This document shows positions 5,882 to 6,270 of a stretch of DNA of 6,270 nt, one piece after another; position 1 is the stretch's first letter, and every line of letters begins with the position of its first letter. Location: the NCBI GenBank assembly GCA_030640215.1, contig DAOWJU010000177.1:1-6270 (forward strand). The letters are read 5' to 3'. The stretch comes from Desulfuromonadales bacterium. GTDB taxonomy: Bacteria; Desulfobacterota; Desulfuromonadia; Desulfuromonadales; BM103. A program made the translations under genes and the position numbers. The notes beneath the pieces are model-generated. The model did no database searches and was not told the DNA's origin. It saw only the letters and a list, made by a program, of their open reading frames with translations.

Positions 5882-5910
5882 TTGCAAGTTCCCAATTGAG
5901 GAACTATAGT
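5882..5910 (+). promoter_or_regulatory. Sigma-70-type promoter of the winged-helix gene
   Basis: TTGCAA (5882-5887) as -35 and TATAGT (5905-5910) as -10 are separated by exactly 17 bp. The -10 matches five of six consensus bases and the -35 four of six. The predicted transcription start is about 5917-5918, which coincides with the first ATG of the downstream gene. The 17-bp spacer is exactly the first operator copy. Confidence 0.65.
5888..5904. promoter_or_regulatory. Operator copy 1, GTTCC-N7-GGAAC, in the promoter spacer
   Basis: GTTCCCAATTGAGGAAC is an inverted repeat with 5-bp arms; the flanking A5887-T5905 extends the symmetry to 6 bp. It fills the interval between the -35 and -10 boxes. 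It shares 14 of 17 bases with the copy at 5909-5925 and the centres are 21 bp apart, two helical turns, as expected for two dimers binding the same DNA face. It is the likely target of the winged-helix protein encoded next to it (inference). Confidence 0.65.
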
Positions 5911-5925
5911 TCCCAATATGGGAAC
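5909..5925. promoter_or_regulatory. Operator copy 2, GTTCCCA-N3-TGGGAAC, over the start site
   Basis: A cleaner inverted repeat, GTTCCCAATATGGGAAC, with 7-bp perfect arms around ATA. It overlaps the last two bases of the -10 box, the predicted transcription start and the ATG at 5918. A repressor bound here would block initiation directly. Because the ATG lies within it, operator and coding sequence are constrained together. Confidence 0.68.
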
Positions 5926-6270
5926 GATGAAGATAAATACTTCTGGCTTGGGCGATGCGCTTTTCTCCAAAACGCAGCGCCAGGTGCTGTCCCTTTTATT
6001 TGGCAATCCTGACAAAAGTTTCTATGTTAAGGAAATTGTCAGATATGCGGGAGTGGGCATAGGTTCGGTACAGCGCGAGCTAGAGAAACTTTCAATGGTG
6101 GGGCTGTTAACAATAGAAAAAATAGGTAACCAAAAGCACTACAAAGCCAACCGCAAGTCACCAATCTTTGAGGAGCTTAGAGGCATTGTAAAGAAAACAT
6201 TCGGATTGGCTGATGTTCTCAGGAAAACCCTGGATGAGTTTAGAGGTAGCGTGGAACTTGCCTTTGTTTA
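5918..6270 (+). CDS. Winged-helix DNA-binding protein, N-terminal half of a probable wHTH-nucleotidyltransferase fusion (3' end outside window)
   Basis: An open frame of 117 codons runs from ATG 5918 off the right edge. Residues 11-78 form a winged helix: L-F-S-K-T-Q-R-Q-V-L-S-L-L-F (15-28), F-Y-V-K-E-I (35-40), a recognition-helix region G-I-G-S-V-Q-R-E-L-E-K-L (47-58), and a wing T-I-E-K-I-G-N-Q-K-H-Y-K-A-N (65-78). Next come S-P-I-F-E-E-L-R-G-I-V-K-K-T-F-G-L-A-D-V-L (81-101) and R-G-S-V-E-L-A-F-V, where the window ends. From memory this order matches proteins in which an ArsR/MarR-like winged helix is fused to a minimal (MNT-type) nucleotidyltransferase domain whose GS...DxD motif begins just after 'AFVYGS'; that domain is not visible here. 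ATG 5927 is an in-frame alternative. Neither start has a well-spaced ribosome binding site. Codons AGA (three) and ATA (four) and higher A+T set it apart from its neighbours. Confidence 0.8.
   Translation, partial: MGTMKINTSGLGDALFSKTQRQVLSLLFGNPDKSFYVKEIVRYAGVGIGSVQRELEKLSMVGLLTIEKIGNQKHYKANRKSPIFEELRGIVKKTFGLADVLRKTLDEFRGSVELAFV

Overview
The window reads as ordinary chromosomal DNA from a Gram-negative bacterium of moderate G+C, most likely a deltaproteobacterium of the Desulfuromonas/Geobacter/Pelobacter type. This is inference, resting on the company the genes keep: a PcnB-type poly(A) polymerase, a MiaA of the 'DIGSGKDLDEY' kind, a PilZ protein, a rubredoxin-less rubrerythrin-like ferritin fold and an exported monoheme cytochrome c. 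There is no 16S or other phylogenetic marker. No rRNA, tRNA, CRISPR array or transposase gene is visible.

Layout. (1) 1-267, +: the C-terminal end of a protein that enters from the left, possibly AsmA/DUF748-like. (2) 261-536 and 595-1878, both -: a small GIY-YIG nuclease-family protein (YhbQ type) downstream of pcnB. The GIY-YIG gene converges on gene 1 and their ends overlap by 7 bp. (3) 1879-2200: a 322-bp divergent intergenic region with an extended -10 promoter for pcnB and a roughly 97-bp repeat element built from ACACGGAT units in inverted arrangement. (4) 2201-4404, +: miaA, then a family-2-like glycosyltransferase whose ATG overlaps the miaA stop (ATGA). (5) 4497-4880, +: a stand-alone PilZ (c-di-GMP receptor) protein behind its own likely promoter. 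(6) 4980-5799, +: a ferritin-like diiron protein overlapping an exported monoheme cytochrome c gene, closed by a strong intrinsic terminator with a perfect 30-bp palindrome. (7) 5882-6270, +: a gene running off the right edge that encodes a winged-helix DNA-binding protein. I recognise it as the N-terminal half of the winged-helix/nucleotidyltransferase fusion family. Its promoter is interleaved with two near-identical 17-bp operators.

How the genes relate. PcnB (3' polyadenylation and RNA decay) and MiaA (tRNA A37 prenylation) are both RNA-modifying enzymes transcribed divergently. The ferritin-like protein and the cytochrome probably form a translationally coupled redox pair, one cytoplasmic and one exported. 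The terminator at 5838-5879 separates this housekeeping block from a more A+T-rich segment using AGA and ATA codons, where the autoregulated winged-helix gene begins. That right edge is the most accessory-looking part of the window and the best place to look for something new, but most of the relevant locus lies outside it.
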